NCBI RefSeq assembly: GCF_016595435.1
Contig: NZ_JAENIJ010000005.1
Location: 147,212 to 211,211, forward strand
Length of the DNA stretch: 64,000 bases
Direction of reading: 5' to 3'
DNA from: Luteolibacter pohnpeiensis
Lineage (GTDB): Bacteria; Verrucomicrobiota; Verrucomicrobiia; Verrucomicrobiales; Akkermansiaceae
Every line of letters begins with the position of its first letter. Position 1 is the first letter of the stretch. Both the position numbers and the translations under genes were made by a program. Below the pieces are notes generated by a model. That model did no database searches, was not told where the DNA came from, and saw only the letters and a program-made list of their open reading frames with translations. Of this stretch, positions 8,781 to 16,681 are shown piece after piece.

Positions 8781-8810
8781 TGAATGTATTCCAAATAAAG
8801 AATAAATGAA
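8781..8810. promoter_or_regulatory. Candidate ArsR operator between rhodanese and arsR genes
   Basis: An AT-rich imperfect inverted repeat: left arm TGAATGTATTC (8781-8791), 8-base spacer, right arm GAATAAATGAA (8800-8810), with 8 of 11 positions pairing. ArsR-family proteins bind AT-rich inverted repeats of this size. The right arm contains the ATG of the arsR-like gene (8806), so a bound repressor would cover both the regulator's start and the region just upstream of the divergent rhodanese gene. Confidence 0.55.
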
Positions 8811-9165
8811 CCAAAAGTCCAACGAAATTTCTCAAACTGATGGGAAACTGGATGCGCGGGCTTTGGAGAAGGTCGCCGAAACCTTCAGAATCCTCAGTGA
8901 ACCCGGTCGCTTGTCGTTACTTCAGGAATTGAAATCCGCTGAAATGACGGTGGGTGAACTGGTGGAGGCGACCCAGCAAGGCCAGGCCAGTGTGTCCAAA
9001 CATCTGAAGCTGATGCATTCCGCCCAGCTTTTGACGCGACGGAAAGAGGGCGTGAAAGTCTACTATTCCGTGAAAGACGAAACGGTATTTGCGCTCTGCA
9101 AACTCGTCTGCGGAAAATTGGCGGCAGAGCAGCAGCAACAGGAGTCGATCGATTTTTCACTCTGA
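8806..9165 (+). CDS. ArsR-family winged-helix transcriptional regulator
   Basis: A 119-residue ArsR/SmtB-type repressor. The helix-turn-helix region reads ILSEPGRLSLLQEL followed by MTVGELVEATQQGQASVSKHL (about 29-67), and the wing is RRKEGVKVYYSV. Metal motifs of ArsR (CxCxxC in helix 3) are absent. The only cysteines are Cys98 and Cys102 in the C-terminal helix. Persulfide sensors of this family (BigR/SqrR) also use two cysteines, but one lies in helix 2, so this would be a different arrangement. It probably represses itself and the divergent rhodanese gene. Confidence 0.9.
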   Translation: MNQKSNEISQTDGKLDARALEKVAETFRILSEPGRLSLLQELKSAEMTVGELVEATQQGQASVSKHLKLMHSAQLLTRRKEGVKVYYSVKDETVFALCKLVCGKLAAEQQQQESIDFSL

Positions 9166-9198
9166 GAAAGATCAACCGACCCCGGCCGGGGAGCGGTG

Positions 9199-10998
9199 TC
9201 ACGCCGTTTCTTCAAGCGCGTTTTGTTGGCGCGCGATGTCGTTGAGCGTGATCCAGCCGAGCAGTTTTTGCGGCTGGCTCGGGGCGACGACCGGCATTTG
9301 CTGGTAGCCGGTGCGGATCATGTGATTCGCGGCATCGCGGATCGATGTGTGTGAATTGACGGTGACGAGCTTTTGCTCACCGATGCGTTCACTGATCGGC
9401 ATCTCGTTATTCGGGCCGAAGAGTTCGCGGCGGGTGATCACGCCGGTCAGTTTTCCTTCTTCGTTCACCACAGGGTAGGCGTGGTAAATTTCATCTTCGG
9501 CGGTGAGGCGTTTGAGGGCATCGGCGAGCTTCTCGGATTCCTTCAGAGCGAAAGGGGCGTGCGCCATGATGGCTTGGACCGGGAGTTTGCCGTAATCCTG
9601 AGCACCGCGATAGGCAGGCATGGTCCGGAGGGTGACTGAATCCTGCAGCAGAAGCGCGTTGTAGATGGATTCCGGTTGGAGGTGCTTCGCAATTTGCCAG
9701 GCGATGACGTTGCCCGCCATCAATGGCAGGATCAGCGAATAGTTTCCGGTCATTTCGAAGATGATGATCAACGAGGTGAACGGGCAGCGAATCACGGACG
9801 CAAACATCGCGCCCATGCCGAGAAGCACGCAGCCGCCGATGACTTTGGAATCTTCCGGGAATGAAGGAATCCAGGGGCTGAGGTGTTGCAGATCCGCCAA
9901 GCCCACGCCGATCAATCCACCGAGCATGCCACCGAGGAACAATGCCGGTGCGAAAAGTCCGCCTGAACCACCGGTCGCATAGTTCAGCACGATGGCGATG
10001 AACTTGAGAACCAGCAGCGTCGCGATGATCGAGACATAGAGGTGGTTTTGGAATGCTTGCTCGAGACTTTCGTAACCAATGCTGAATACCGAGTGTTGGG
10101 AATTTCCGAATGAAGCCGTGAGGTAAACACCGGTGAGACCGAGGATGCCGCAGGAAAGTCCGCCGAAGGCCGGGCGGAGCCATGGCGGAAGGATGTGCTT
10201 TTCCCGCATCCACCCGCGGATGCCGAGGATGCTGCGGACGAAGAAATCACCCAGCAGGCCGGCGCACAAACCGAGGGGAATCGCGACCAGCATCCAAAGC
10301 GAAGTCTGATAGTCTTCGGCAATCTTGGCGGGAATGACCGGGTCCTCGCCCAGAATCGTCCGGGAAACCGCCGCTGCGACGACCACCGCAACGACCATGC
10401 CGCCGAGTGCTTTCATCGAGAAATTTTCCAGCAGTTCTTCGAAAACAAAGGTAAGGGCGGATAGCGGAGCGTTGAATGCAGCTGCAATCCCGGCAGCCAT
10501 ACCGACTGGCAACATCGACTGCACCCGGGCTGGATCACGGAACGCCCAGCGACCCAGTCGGGATGAAAACGCGGCGCTGACGTGGATGGTCGGGCCTTCA
10601 CGACCCAGGCTGTTGCCCAATCCAACGTAAAGTGTGCCAAGAACAAAACGCCACAGGCCTGACCGGGCGGAAATCATGCCGCCTTTGTTAAAATAAGCTT
10701 CTTTGGTTTGAGGAATCCCGCTTCCGGCTGCATCCGGTGCGAAGTAGCGCACTGCCAGACCGACCAGCAAACCGGCGAAGGTAGGCGCGGCGAGCATGAT
10801 GATGGCGAATACCACCGGGCTTTGCTTGCTCGCGGTCTTCCACAGGAAGGAGAACGTCTCGTGAATCGAAAGGTGGAAGGCGACTGCAACAAGTCCGCAG
10901 ACGAGGCCGGAGATGATGCACAATACGAGAAATCGCTGACCATCACTCAGTCGATTTCTCATCCAGTCGGGCAAGCTAAGCTTGGATTTGGCGGTCAT
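9199..10998 (-). CDS. ClC-family chloride channel/transporter with C-terminal CBS pair
   Basis: A 599-residue ClC protein. Signature sequences are GSGIPQ (anion-binding serine), GREGPT (with the gating glutamate) and the later GGSGGLFAPALFLGG. About ten to twelve hydrophobic helices fill residues 20-440. Two CBS domains follow (about 470-590), which usually bind adenine nucleotides and regulate the channel. This CBS-bearing arrangement differs from the short E. coli ClcA. The ATG at 10998 fits and has no Shine-Dalgarno. The gene is convergent with the ArsR gene (33-base gap) and divergent from gpmI (135 bases). Confidence 0.95.
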   Translation of the reverse strand: MTAKSKLSLPDWMRNRLSDGQRFLVLCIISGLVCGLVAVAFHLSIHETFSFLWKTASKQSPVVFAIIMLAAPTFAGLLVGLAVRYFAPDAAGSGIPQTKEAYFNKGGMISARSGLWRFVLGTLYVGLGNSLGREGPTIHVSAAFSSRLGRWAFRDPARVQSMLPVGMAAGIAAAFNAPLSALTFVFEELLENFSMKALGGMVVAVVVAAAVSRTILGEDPVIPAKIAEDYQTSLWMLVAIPLGLCAGLLGDFFVRSILGIRGWMREKHILPPWLRPAFGGLSCGILGLTGVYLTASFGNSQHSVFSIGYESLEQAFQNHLYVSIIATLLVLKFIAIVLNYATGGSGGLFAPALFLGGMLGGLIGVGLADLQHLSPWIPSFPEDSKVIGGCVLLGMGAMFASVIRCPFTSLIIIFEMTGNYSLILPLMAGNVIAWQIAKHLQPESIYNALLLQDSVTLRTMPAYRGAQDYGKLPVQAIMAHAPFALKESEKLADALKRLTAEDEIYHAYPVVNEEGKLTGVITRRELFGPNNEMPISERIGEQKLVTVNSHTSIRDAANHMIRTGYQQMPVVAPSQPQKLLGWITLNDIARQQNALEETA

Positions 10999-11133
10999 TC
11001 GGAACGGGCGGTAACAAGAGGTGCCGATATTAGCCAGTTTTGAAATTCACGCTTTTTGTAATGCCACCGCTTTTGCTTGCCAAGAGTTTCGACGCTTGCC
11101 GGAACCCAGGCGGCGGTCTAAATCGGGATCGTT

Positions 11134-12672
11134 ATGGCCAAGAAACCAGTAGTGTTGATTATTCGAGATGGCTGGGGTGTGAATCCCGGAGGTAAGGAAA
11201 CCGCTGAGAAGGACGGCAACGCCGTGTTGCTTGCCAACACACCCTTTCATGATGAGGTGCTTGAGGGATATCCGCGTGGATTGGTGAGCGCGAGTGGGAT
11301 GGACGTCGGATTGCCGGATGGGCAAATGGGTAACTCGGAAGTGGGACACATGAACCTGGGAGCAGGCCGGGTGGTTTATCAGGACCTGACCCGCATCAAT
11401 AAATCCATCACCGATGGCGAACTGGGCAGCAACCCGGTATTGGTCGAGGCATTCGAAAAGGCGAAATCCAAGCGCATGCACTTCATCGGCCTCGTCTCGG
11501 ATGGCGGTGTGCACAGTCATGAAGAGCAACTGATCGCCATGGTCAAACTGGCCAGCGAAGCTGGTGTGAAGGACATTTTCATCCACGCCATCACCGATGG
11601 TCGGGATACCTCGCCAACCGGCGGTGCTGGCTATCTGGCTAAGGTCGAGGATGAGGCGAGCAAATGCGGTGCCCGCATCGCCACGGTGATCGGTCGTTAC
11701 TTTGCGATGGATCGCGACAAGCGTTGGGACCGGGTCAAGCTCGCTTGGGATGCGATTGTATTGGGCAAGGGGGAGGAACGCGACCTTCTGGCAAGCGAGT
11801 CCGTGGCGGATTACTACCGGATGGATAAAACCGACGAGTTCATGCCGCCCATGATTTTTGCCGAGCCTAATCAGCAACGCGTCAACGATGGCGATGTGGT
11901 GCTGTTTTTCAATTTCCGCGCAGACCGCGCCCGTGAGCTATCGGAAGCATTCGTGTTTCCGGATTTCGATGGATTCGATCGCGAAGTCACTCCGAAGGTT
12001 CATTACGTGACCCTCACGGAATACGACAAAAAGTATGGATGCCCGGCGGTCTTCAAGCCACAGACCTTGGAGATGGGACTTGGCGAAGTGGTTTCGAAAA
12101 AAGGTCTCGTCCAAATGCGCATCGCCGAGACTGAGAAATACCCGCACGTGACCTATTTCTTCAACGGTGGGGTGGAGAAAGCCTACGAAGGGGAGGATCG
12201 CTACATCATTCCTTCCCCCAAGGATGTGCCGACCTACGACTTCAAGCCGGAGATGAGTGCGCCGGAAGTGACTCAGACGGTGCTCGACCATTTGAAGGAT
12301 TACGATTTGGTGATCATCAATTTCGCCAACCCGGACATGGTCGGCCACACCGGCGTGGTTGAGGCAGCGATCAAGGCGGTCGAAACCATCGATGCCAGTG
12401 TGAAGGCGGTGGTTGAGGAAACTCTGAAACTCGGCGGCAAATTGCTGATCACTGCGGACCACGGAAATTGCGAATACATGCGCAATGAAGACGGTTCGCC
12501 AAATACCGCGCACACCACCAACCTGGTGCAGGCGATCTATGTGGCGGACGATGCCGCCGATTACACCGTCAACAACGGCAAGCTCGCGGACATGGCTCCG
12601 ACCTTGTTGGAAATGATGGGTCTGGAAAAGCCAACGGAAATGACCGGAACCAGTTTGCTGGTGAAGAAATGA
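11134..12672 (+). CDS. gpmI: 2,3-bisphosphoglycerate-independent phosphoglycerate mutase
   Basis: GpmI interconverts 3- and 2-phosphoglycerate in glycolysis, using two manganese ions and a phosphoserine intermediate. The 512 residues begin KPVVLIIRDGWGVNP; the usual IxDG is present as IRDG. GNSEVGHMNLGAGR carries the catalytic serine, and TADHGNCEYM and TAHTTN carry C-terminal metal ligands. Length is normal. The stop overlaps the HIT gene by four bases (ATGA). No cofactor-dependent gpmA is in the window. Confidence 0.97.
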   Translation: MAKKPVVLIIRDGWGVNPGGKETAEKDGNAVLLANTPFHDEVLEGYPRGLVSASGMDVGLPDGQMGNSEVGHMNLGAGRVVYQDLTRINKSITDGELGSNPVLVEAFEKAKSKRMHFIGLVSDGGVHSHEEQLIAMVKLASEAGVKDIFIHAITDGRDTSPTGGAGYLAKVEDEASKCGARIATVIGRYFAMDRDKRWDRVKLAWDAIVLGKGEERDLLASESVADYYRMDKTDEFMPPMIFAEPNQQRVNDGDVVLFFNFRADRARELSEAFVFPDFDGFDREVTPKVHYVTLTEYDKKYGCPAVFKPQTLEMGLGEVVSKKGLVQMRIAETEKYPHVTYFFNGGVEKAYEGEDRYIIPSPKDVPTYDFKPEMSAPEVTQTVLDHLKDYDLVIINFANPDMVGHTGVVEAAIKAVETIDASVKAVVEETLKLGGKLLITADHGNCEYMRNEDGSPNTAHTTNLVQAIYVADDAADYTVNNGKLADMAPTLLEMMGLEKPTEMTGTSLLVKK

Positions 12673-13085
12673 GCGAATTTGAATTGCACCCGCGGCTCGC
12701 GGCAGGCGGCTTCGAAATGGGCCGCCTCGCGGGCTGTCGGTTGCTGTTGAAAAACAACGCCCTGTTTCCCTGGTTTTTGCTGGTCCCGGAAGTCGGGGCC
12801 GACGTTGAGGATCTGCATCAGTTGGACGAAGCGCATTATGCCGAGGTGATGTCGGCGGTGCGCAGGGTTTCGCTCTTTGTCTCGACTCATTTCAAGCCGG
12901 ACAAACTGAACGTCGGCTGCATCGGAAACCAGGTGCGGCAAATGCATATCCACATCGTCGGTCGATCCCTGGCCGATCCCGCTTGGCCGGGGACGGTGTG
13001 GGCATTCGATGGCAAAAAACCATGGTCGCCCGAGGAAATCGAATCGATTCGTGCGGCATGGGAAGCGTGGAATGATGCTTCTTGA
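12669..13085 (+). CDS. HIT-family nucleotide hydrolase/transferase-like protein
   Basis: A 138-residue HIT-domain protein. The usual H-x-H-x-H motif appears as QMHIHIVGR (about residue 94), with glutamine in the first position and the two catalytic-region histidines kept; this variant is common in one HIT subgroup. It has a conserved NVGCIGNQVRQ lead-in. The substrate is unknown; HIT proteins split nucleoside phosphoramidates or dinucleotides. Its ATG overlaps the gpmI stop, so the two are translationally coupled, although no biochemical link is obvious. Confidence 0.85.
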   Translation: MSEFELHPRLAAGGFEMGRLAGCRLLLKNNALFPWFLLVPEVGADVEDLHQLDEAHYAEVMSAVRRVSLFVSTHFKPDKLNVGCIGNQVRQMHIHIVGRSLADPAWPGTVWAFDGKKPWSPEEIESIRAAWEAWNDAS

Positions 13086-13151
13086 AACTTGTTGGAAGTA
13101 TCCTTCATGGTATGACGTATCCTACGCATTGTATCGTCATCTACCGAAACC

Positions 13152-13832
13152 ATGAAAATCCAACTCGTTGCCGCTCTTTCGCTTCTCTGTGCTGCTTCCG
13201 CTTTCGCGGAGCCTATTTCTCTGTTCAATGGTAAGGATCTCACAGGCTGGTCGGCAGATGTTCCTGAAGCGGACGGCAAGCCCGATACGAAGCCGAGTTT
13301 CATCGTGCGCGACGGGCTGCTGGTGAGCCTTGGCAAGCCGGGCGGGCACCTGATTTCTGACAAGGGATACTCCGACTACAAACTGGTGGTTGAGTATCGT
13401 TTCCCGAAAGACAAGGGGAACTGCGGGGTTTTGGTGAACGCATCCACCCCGCGCTTTTTGTACGGGATGTTCCCGAAATCGATCGAAGTGCAGATGGAGT
13501 CTGGCAATGCCGGCGACTTTTGGTGCATCGGTGAAAACATCGAAGTGCCGGATATGGAGAAACGCCGCCCGCATCAGGAAGGCCAGACCATGGGCGGCGG
13601 ACCTAGCGATGCACGCCGTATTCTCAATCTAACCGATGGTTCGGAAAAACCACTCGGCGAATGGAATACGATGGAAATCGAATGCAAAGGCGATGAGATC
13701 ATCGTTCACGTGAATGGAGATTTGGTGAATCACGGGACAAAGTGCACCGCATCATCCGGCAAGATCGCACTCCAGGCCGAAGGCACTGAGGTGGAATTCC
13801 GCAAAGTGGAAATGACCTCATTGAAAGACTGA
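13152..13832 (+). CDS. Secreted DUF1080 (3-keto-disaccharide hydrolase-like) protein
   Basis: A 226-residue exported protein with a signal peptide (cleavage near ASAFA-EP, residue 19). The mature part opens SLFNGKDLTGWS, the hallmark of DUF1080, a concanavalin-like sandwich domain very common in Verrucomicrobiota and Planctomycetota, and includes the family's NCGVLV strand. Members have been linked to hydrolysis of 3-keto glycosides. The substrate of this one cannot be read from sequence. Six bases separate it from the next secreted protein gene, suggesting a pair. Confidence 0.9.
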   Translation: MKIQLVAALSLLCAASAFAEPISLFNGKDLTGWSADVPEADGKPDTKPSFIVRDGLLVSLGKPGGHLISDKGYSDYKLVVEYRFPKDKGNCGVLVNASTPRFLYGMFPKSIEVQMESGNAGDFWCIGENIEVPDMEKRRPHQEGQTMGGGPSDARRILNLTDGSEKPLGEWNTMEIECKGDEIIVHVNGDLVNHGTKCTASSGKIALQAEGTEVEFRKVEMTSLKD

Positions 13833-13837
13833 AATCG

Positions 13838-14419
13838 ATGAGAACTTTATTCTCGCTGCTGTTGTTGCTGGCTTCACTGCAGCTCGCATCCGCTCTGGAC
13901 GCGATCCAACTGGTCACGGCAGCGAGAAAACAGGTGGGTGTCACCGTGTCTTATGATCCGGCTTACACCACCTTGAAATATCCGGGCGGTGATGTTCCCG
14001 AAGATCGCGGAGTCTGCACGGATGTGGTGATCCGTGCGATGCGGAAAGGGTTGTCCATGGACCTTCAAGAGCTGGTTCACGAAGACATGCTTTCGCATTT
14101 TTCGGCGTATCCCAAAAATTGGGACCTCAAAAAACCTGACAAGAATATCGATCATCGGCGCGTGCCCAATTTGCAGACCTGGTTTCGCCGCAAAGGCTAC
14201 GAGTTACCGAAACCTGCGGAGCATCCGGATGTGTCTCTGTTCAAGCCGGGCGACATCGTTACCTGCATGGTGGCGGGGAAACTGCCGCACATCATGATCG
14301 TGAGTGATCAGAAAACAGCCGATGGCCGACCGCTGATCATTCACAACATCGGCAGTGGCACGGTGGAGGAGGATCGATTGTTCGATTTTCCACTCACCGG
14401 TCACTATCGGTTGAAATGA
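13838..14419 (+). CDS. Exported DUF1287 protein (YijF-like)
   Basis: A 193-residue protein with a signal peptide (about 1-19, cleavage after LASA). The mature part has the DUF1287 pattern: ARKQVGVTVSYDPAY, PGGDVPEDRGVCTDVVIRA with the conserved cysteine of an NlpC/P60-like fold, then RRVPNLQTWFRRKG and GDIVTCMVAGKLPHIMIVSD. Its place in the papain/amidase superfamily suggests a peptidoglycan or amide substrate, but that is inference. The stop abuts the stop of the convergent histidine kinase gene with no spacer and no terminator. Confidence 0.88.
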   Translation: MRTLFSLLLLLASLQLASALDAIQLVTAARKQVGVTVSYDPAYTTLKYPGGDVPEDRGVCTDVVIRAMRKGLSMDLQELVHEDMLSHFSAYPKNWDLKKPDKNIDHRRVPNLQTWFRRKGYELPKPAEHPDVSLFKPGDIVTCMVAGKLPHIMIVSDQKTADGRPLIIHNIGSGTVEEDRLFDFPLTGHYRLK

Positions 14420-15886
14420 TCATGCTTCTTGTTCGGGCAGCGGATAGGTTGCCGTAAATGTGGTGCCGACCCCAAGTTCACTCTCGGCACTGATCGTGCC
14501 TCCGTCGGCGCGGACAATTCCATCGCAGATGGCCAGTCCCAGGCCGAATCTGCCATTCGAGCGGGATCGGGCTTTGTCCGCCCGATAGAAGCGCTCGAAA
14601 ATATGCGGCAGATCCTCGGCGCTGATCCCCAGCCCGGTGTCCTTGACGACCAACTCAGCTCCGTTGTCCGTGTTGCGGCACGAAACCTGAATCGTGCCAC
14701 CGGGTTTGTTGTAGTGAACCGCATTTTCTAACAGATTCGATACCACCAGGGAAAATCTGCCAATGTTGCCCATGGCTGTTGTCGGTGGCGTATCCAGGAC
14801 GATGCTGAGTTCGGCTGCGGTGATTCTGGGAGCGAGCACGGATGCGATTTCTTCGATGCAACTGGCCATGTCGAACGACTCATGAGACGCGGTATCGTCA
14901 TTGTCGGCTCTGGCCAACTGGAGCAAAGCTTGGGTGATGCCGCGCATTTGCTGAGCCGCTTCCAGGCAGCCGACCAAGGCTTCCCGGTATTCGTGAGGCG
15001 AGCGATCCTGCGCGAGAGTTGCCTGGGCCTCGGTGATCATCATCGTTATCGGAGTGCGCAATTCATGCGAGGCATCTGCGGTGAATTGTTTCTGCCGATT
15101 GAAGGCTTCCTCCAACCGCGCGAAGGTTGAATTCAAAATCATCGCGAGACGTCCGAGCTCGTGATCGCCCTCGGTCTGGATGCGTTCGGTTAGATTTCCT
15201 GCCGAGATGCGTCTTGCCGCTTCACTGATGTCATCGATGGGTTTGATGGCCTGCTGCGTCAGCCAGGTGCCACCGGCGATGCCCAGGATGAAAATGGCTG
15301 CGCCGGCACAAAAAATGAGAATCGCGGAGCGTTGCAAGGCGATGGCCAGGCTTTCACTGGATCGGCCGACGAGGACGCAATCGCCGCGTTCCGTGAAGTG
15401 CCATGCTTCGCGGAAAGCTCCGCGCGAGCGGACCTTGAGCGTGGTGTCCCGCGTGTTCCGCACCGGCATCGGAATTTTGCCGAGCATGGAAGTCGCGGAA
15501 TTTTGCGGCCTTCCGTGGCGCCAGACTTGGTGATAGGTCCCGTCCGATTCGTCGGGTAAATTGATTTCCTGTTCCTGCATTTCCGGCTCTTCCGGCGGCG
15601 GGCCACCGCGCGGCCGGAATTCCCGGTCATCGAACTCCGGGGGGATCCGATCGAAATCTCGATCACCGTGAAAACGGCCAGGCGGCTCGTTGTCGTTAAA
15701 ATGATCTTTGCCGCCGCGCATGCTGATGCTGATCGCGGAGACACGACTTTCGAGTGCGGCATCGAAGGCATGAATCCTGGAGTTTTTCTCCAAATGATAA
15801 ATGCTAAGCCCGAAGCCGGTCAGCAGGATCAGCAAGAGTAGCCCCAGCCAACCTTGCAATCTCCAGCGGATGGAATGGGAAGACAT
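14420..15886 (-). CDS. Membrane sensor histidine kinase
   Basis: A 488-residue sensor kinase. A membrane segment (12-29) is followed by an extracytoplasmic region rich in Pro, Asp and Arg (about 50-175), a second membrane segment (about 186-210) and a HAMP domain. The HisKA box is FTADASHELRTPIT with the phosphorylated histidine, then the ATPase with NLLENAVHYN (N box), DTGLGIS (G1) and GLGLAI (G2). It is expressed after its response regulator with eight bases between. The charged outer domain could bind cations or peptides; the signal is unknown. Confidence 0.95.
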   Translation of the reverse strand: MSSHSIRWRLQGWLGLLLLILLTGFGLSIYHLEKNSRIHAFDAALESRVSAISISMRGGKDHFNDNEPPGRFHGDRDFDRIPPEFDDREFRPRGGPPPEEPEMQEQEINLPDESDGTYHQVWRHGRPQNSATSMLGKIPMPVRNTRDTTLKVRSRGAFREAWHFTERGDCVLVGRSSESLAIALQRSAILIFCAGAAIFILGIAGGTWLTQQAIKPIDDISEAARRISAGNLTERIQTEGDHELGRLAMILNSTFARLEEAFNRQKQFTADASHELRTPITMMITEAQATLAQDRSPHEYREALVGCLEAAQQMRGITQALLQLARADNDDTASHESFDMASCIEEIASVLAPRITAAELSIVLDTPPTTAMGNIGRFSLVVSNLLENAVHYNKPGGTIQVSCRNTDNGAELVVKDTGLGISAEDLPHIFERFYRADKARSRSNGRFGLGLAICDGIVRADGGTISAESELGVGTTFTATYPLPEQEA

Positions 15887-15894
15887 CGGCAGCG

Positions 15895-16548
15895 TTAAAG
15901 TTCGATGATATAGCCTTGGCCGCGGCGCGTGGTGATCAGGTCTGAGCGTAGTTTTTTGCGGATGCTGAAAATGTGCACGTCGATCAAGTTGGAGAGGGTG
16001 TCCTCGTTTTCGTCGAACAGATGATCATGAATCTCTGTCCGGGTCACGAGTTTCCCACGATGAAGCGCCAGATATTCGAGGATCGAATACTCCCGTGAGG
16101 TCAATGCCACGGGCGAACCCGAAAAGGTGACTTCGCGGGCGCGGGTATCGATGCAAATTTCGTCGATATGGAGAACCGGCATCGCCTGGCCCGCGTTGCG
16201 ACGAATGATCGAGCGGACTCGTGCAAACAGCTCAGGAAGATCAAAGGGTTTTACGAGATAATCGTCGGCACCACCGTCCAGACCTTTCACCCTGTCCGGC
16301 GAAGTGTCCCGCGCGGTGAGCATCAGCACCGGGGTGGATTTGATCGCACGAAGCTTGCTGAGAATTTGCCATCCGTCCATCGCTGGCAACATGACGTCCA
16401 GGATGATCGCGTCGTAGTCGATGTTCGATGCCTTATACCAACCCTCTTCACCATCCGCAGCCGCATCAACGGCATATCCTTGTTCGCGGAAGGCTTTTTC
16501 CAATGTCTTCAGTAATCTCGGTTCATCTTCAACGATCAACAATCGCAT
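15895..16548 (-). CDS. OmpR-family response regulator
   Basis: A 217-residue DNA-binding response regulator. The receiver starts MRLLIVEDEPRLL, with the phosphorylation site in ILDVMLPAMDGW (Asp51 by alignment) and the LVKPFDLPEL lysine region. The winged-helix output domain (about 125-217) ends RTEIHDHLFDENEDTLSN and RGQGYIIEL. The frame is open to 16614, but the ATG at 16548 begins the domain exactly, so I use it. It is the first gene of the pair with the kinase; its promoter should lie in 16549-16681, which also follows the end of the sbcC-like gene. Confidence 0.95.
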   Translation of the reverse strand: MRLLIVEDEPRLLKTLEKAFREQGYAVDAAADGEEGWYKASNIDYDAIILDVMLPAMDGWQILSKLRAIKSTPVLMLTARDTSPDRVKGLDGGADDYLVKPFDLPELFARVRSIIRRNAGQAMPVLHIDEICIDTRAREVTFSGSPVALTSREYSILEYLALHRGKLVTRTEIHDHLFDENEDTLSNLIDVHIFSIRKKLRSDLITTRRGQGYIIEL

Positions 16549-16681
16549 GGCTGAGTATACAACAGTTAAGATGAAGGAATGATTAAATTCGTTTCCACAG
16601 GGTGCGCAGTGCAACGCAAGGAGCTGATAAACGACGGGACTCGAATGGGCTAGCGTTCAAAGGCAGACCGTATTGAAGGTG

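Noticed and set aside
11047..11877. 276-codon minus-strand frame opposite gpmI
   Set aside because: gpmI has all family motifs; the opposite frame lacks any.
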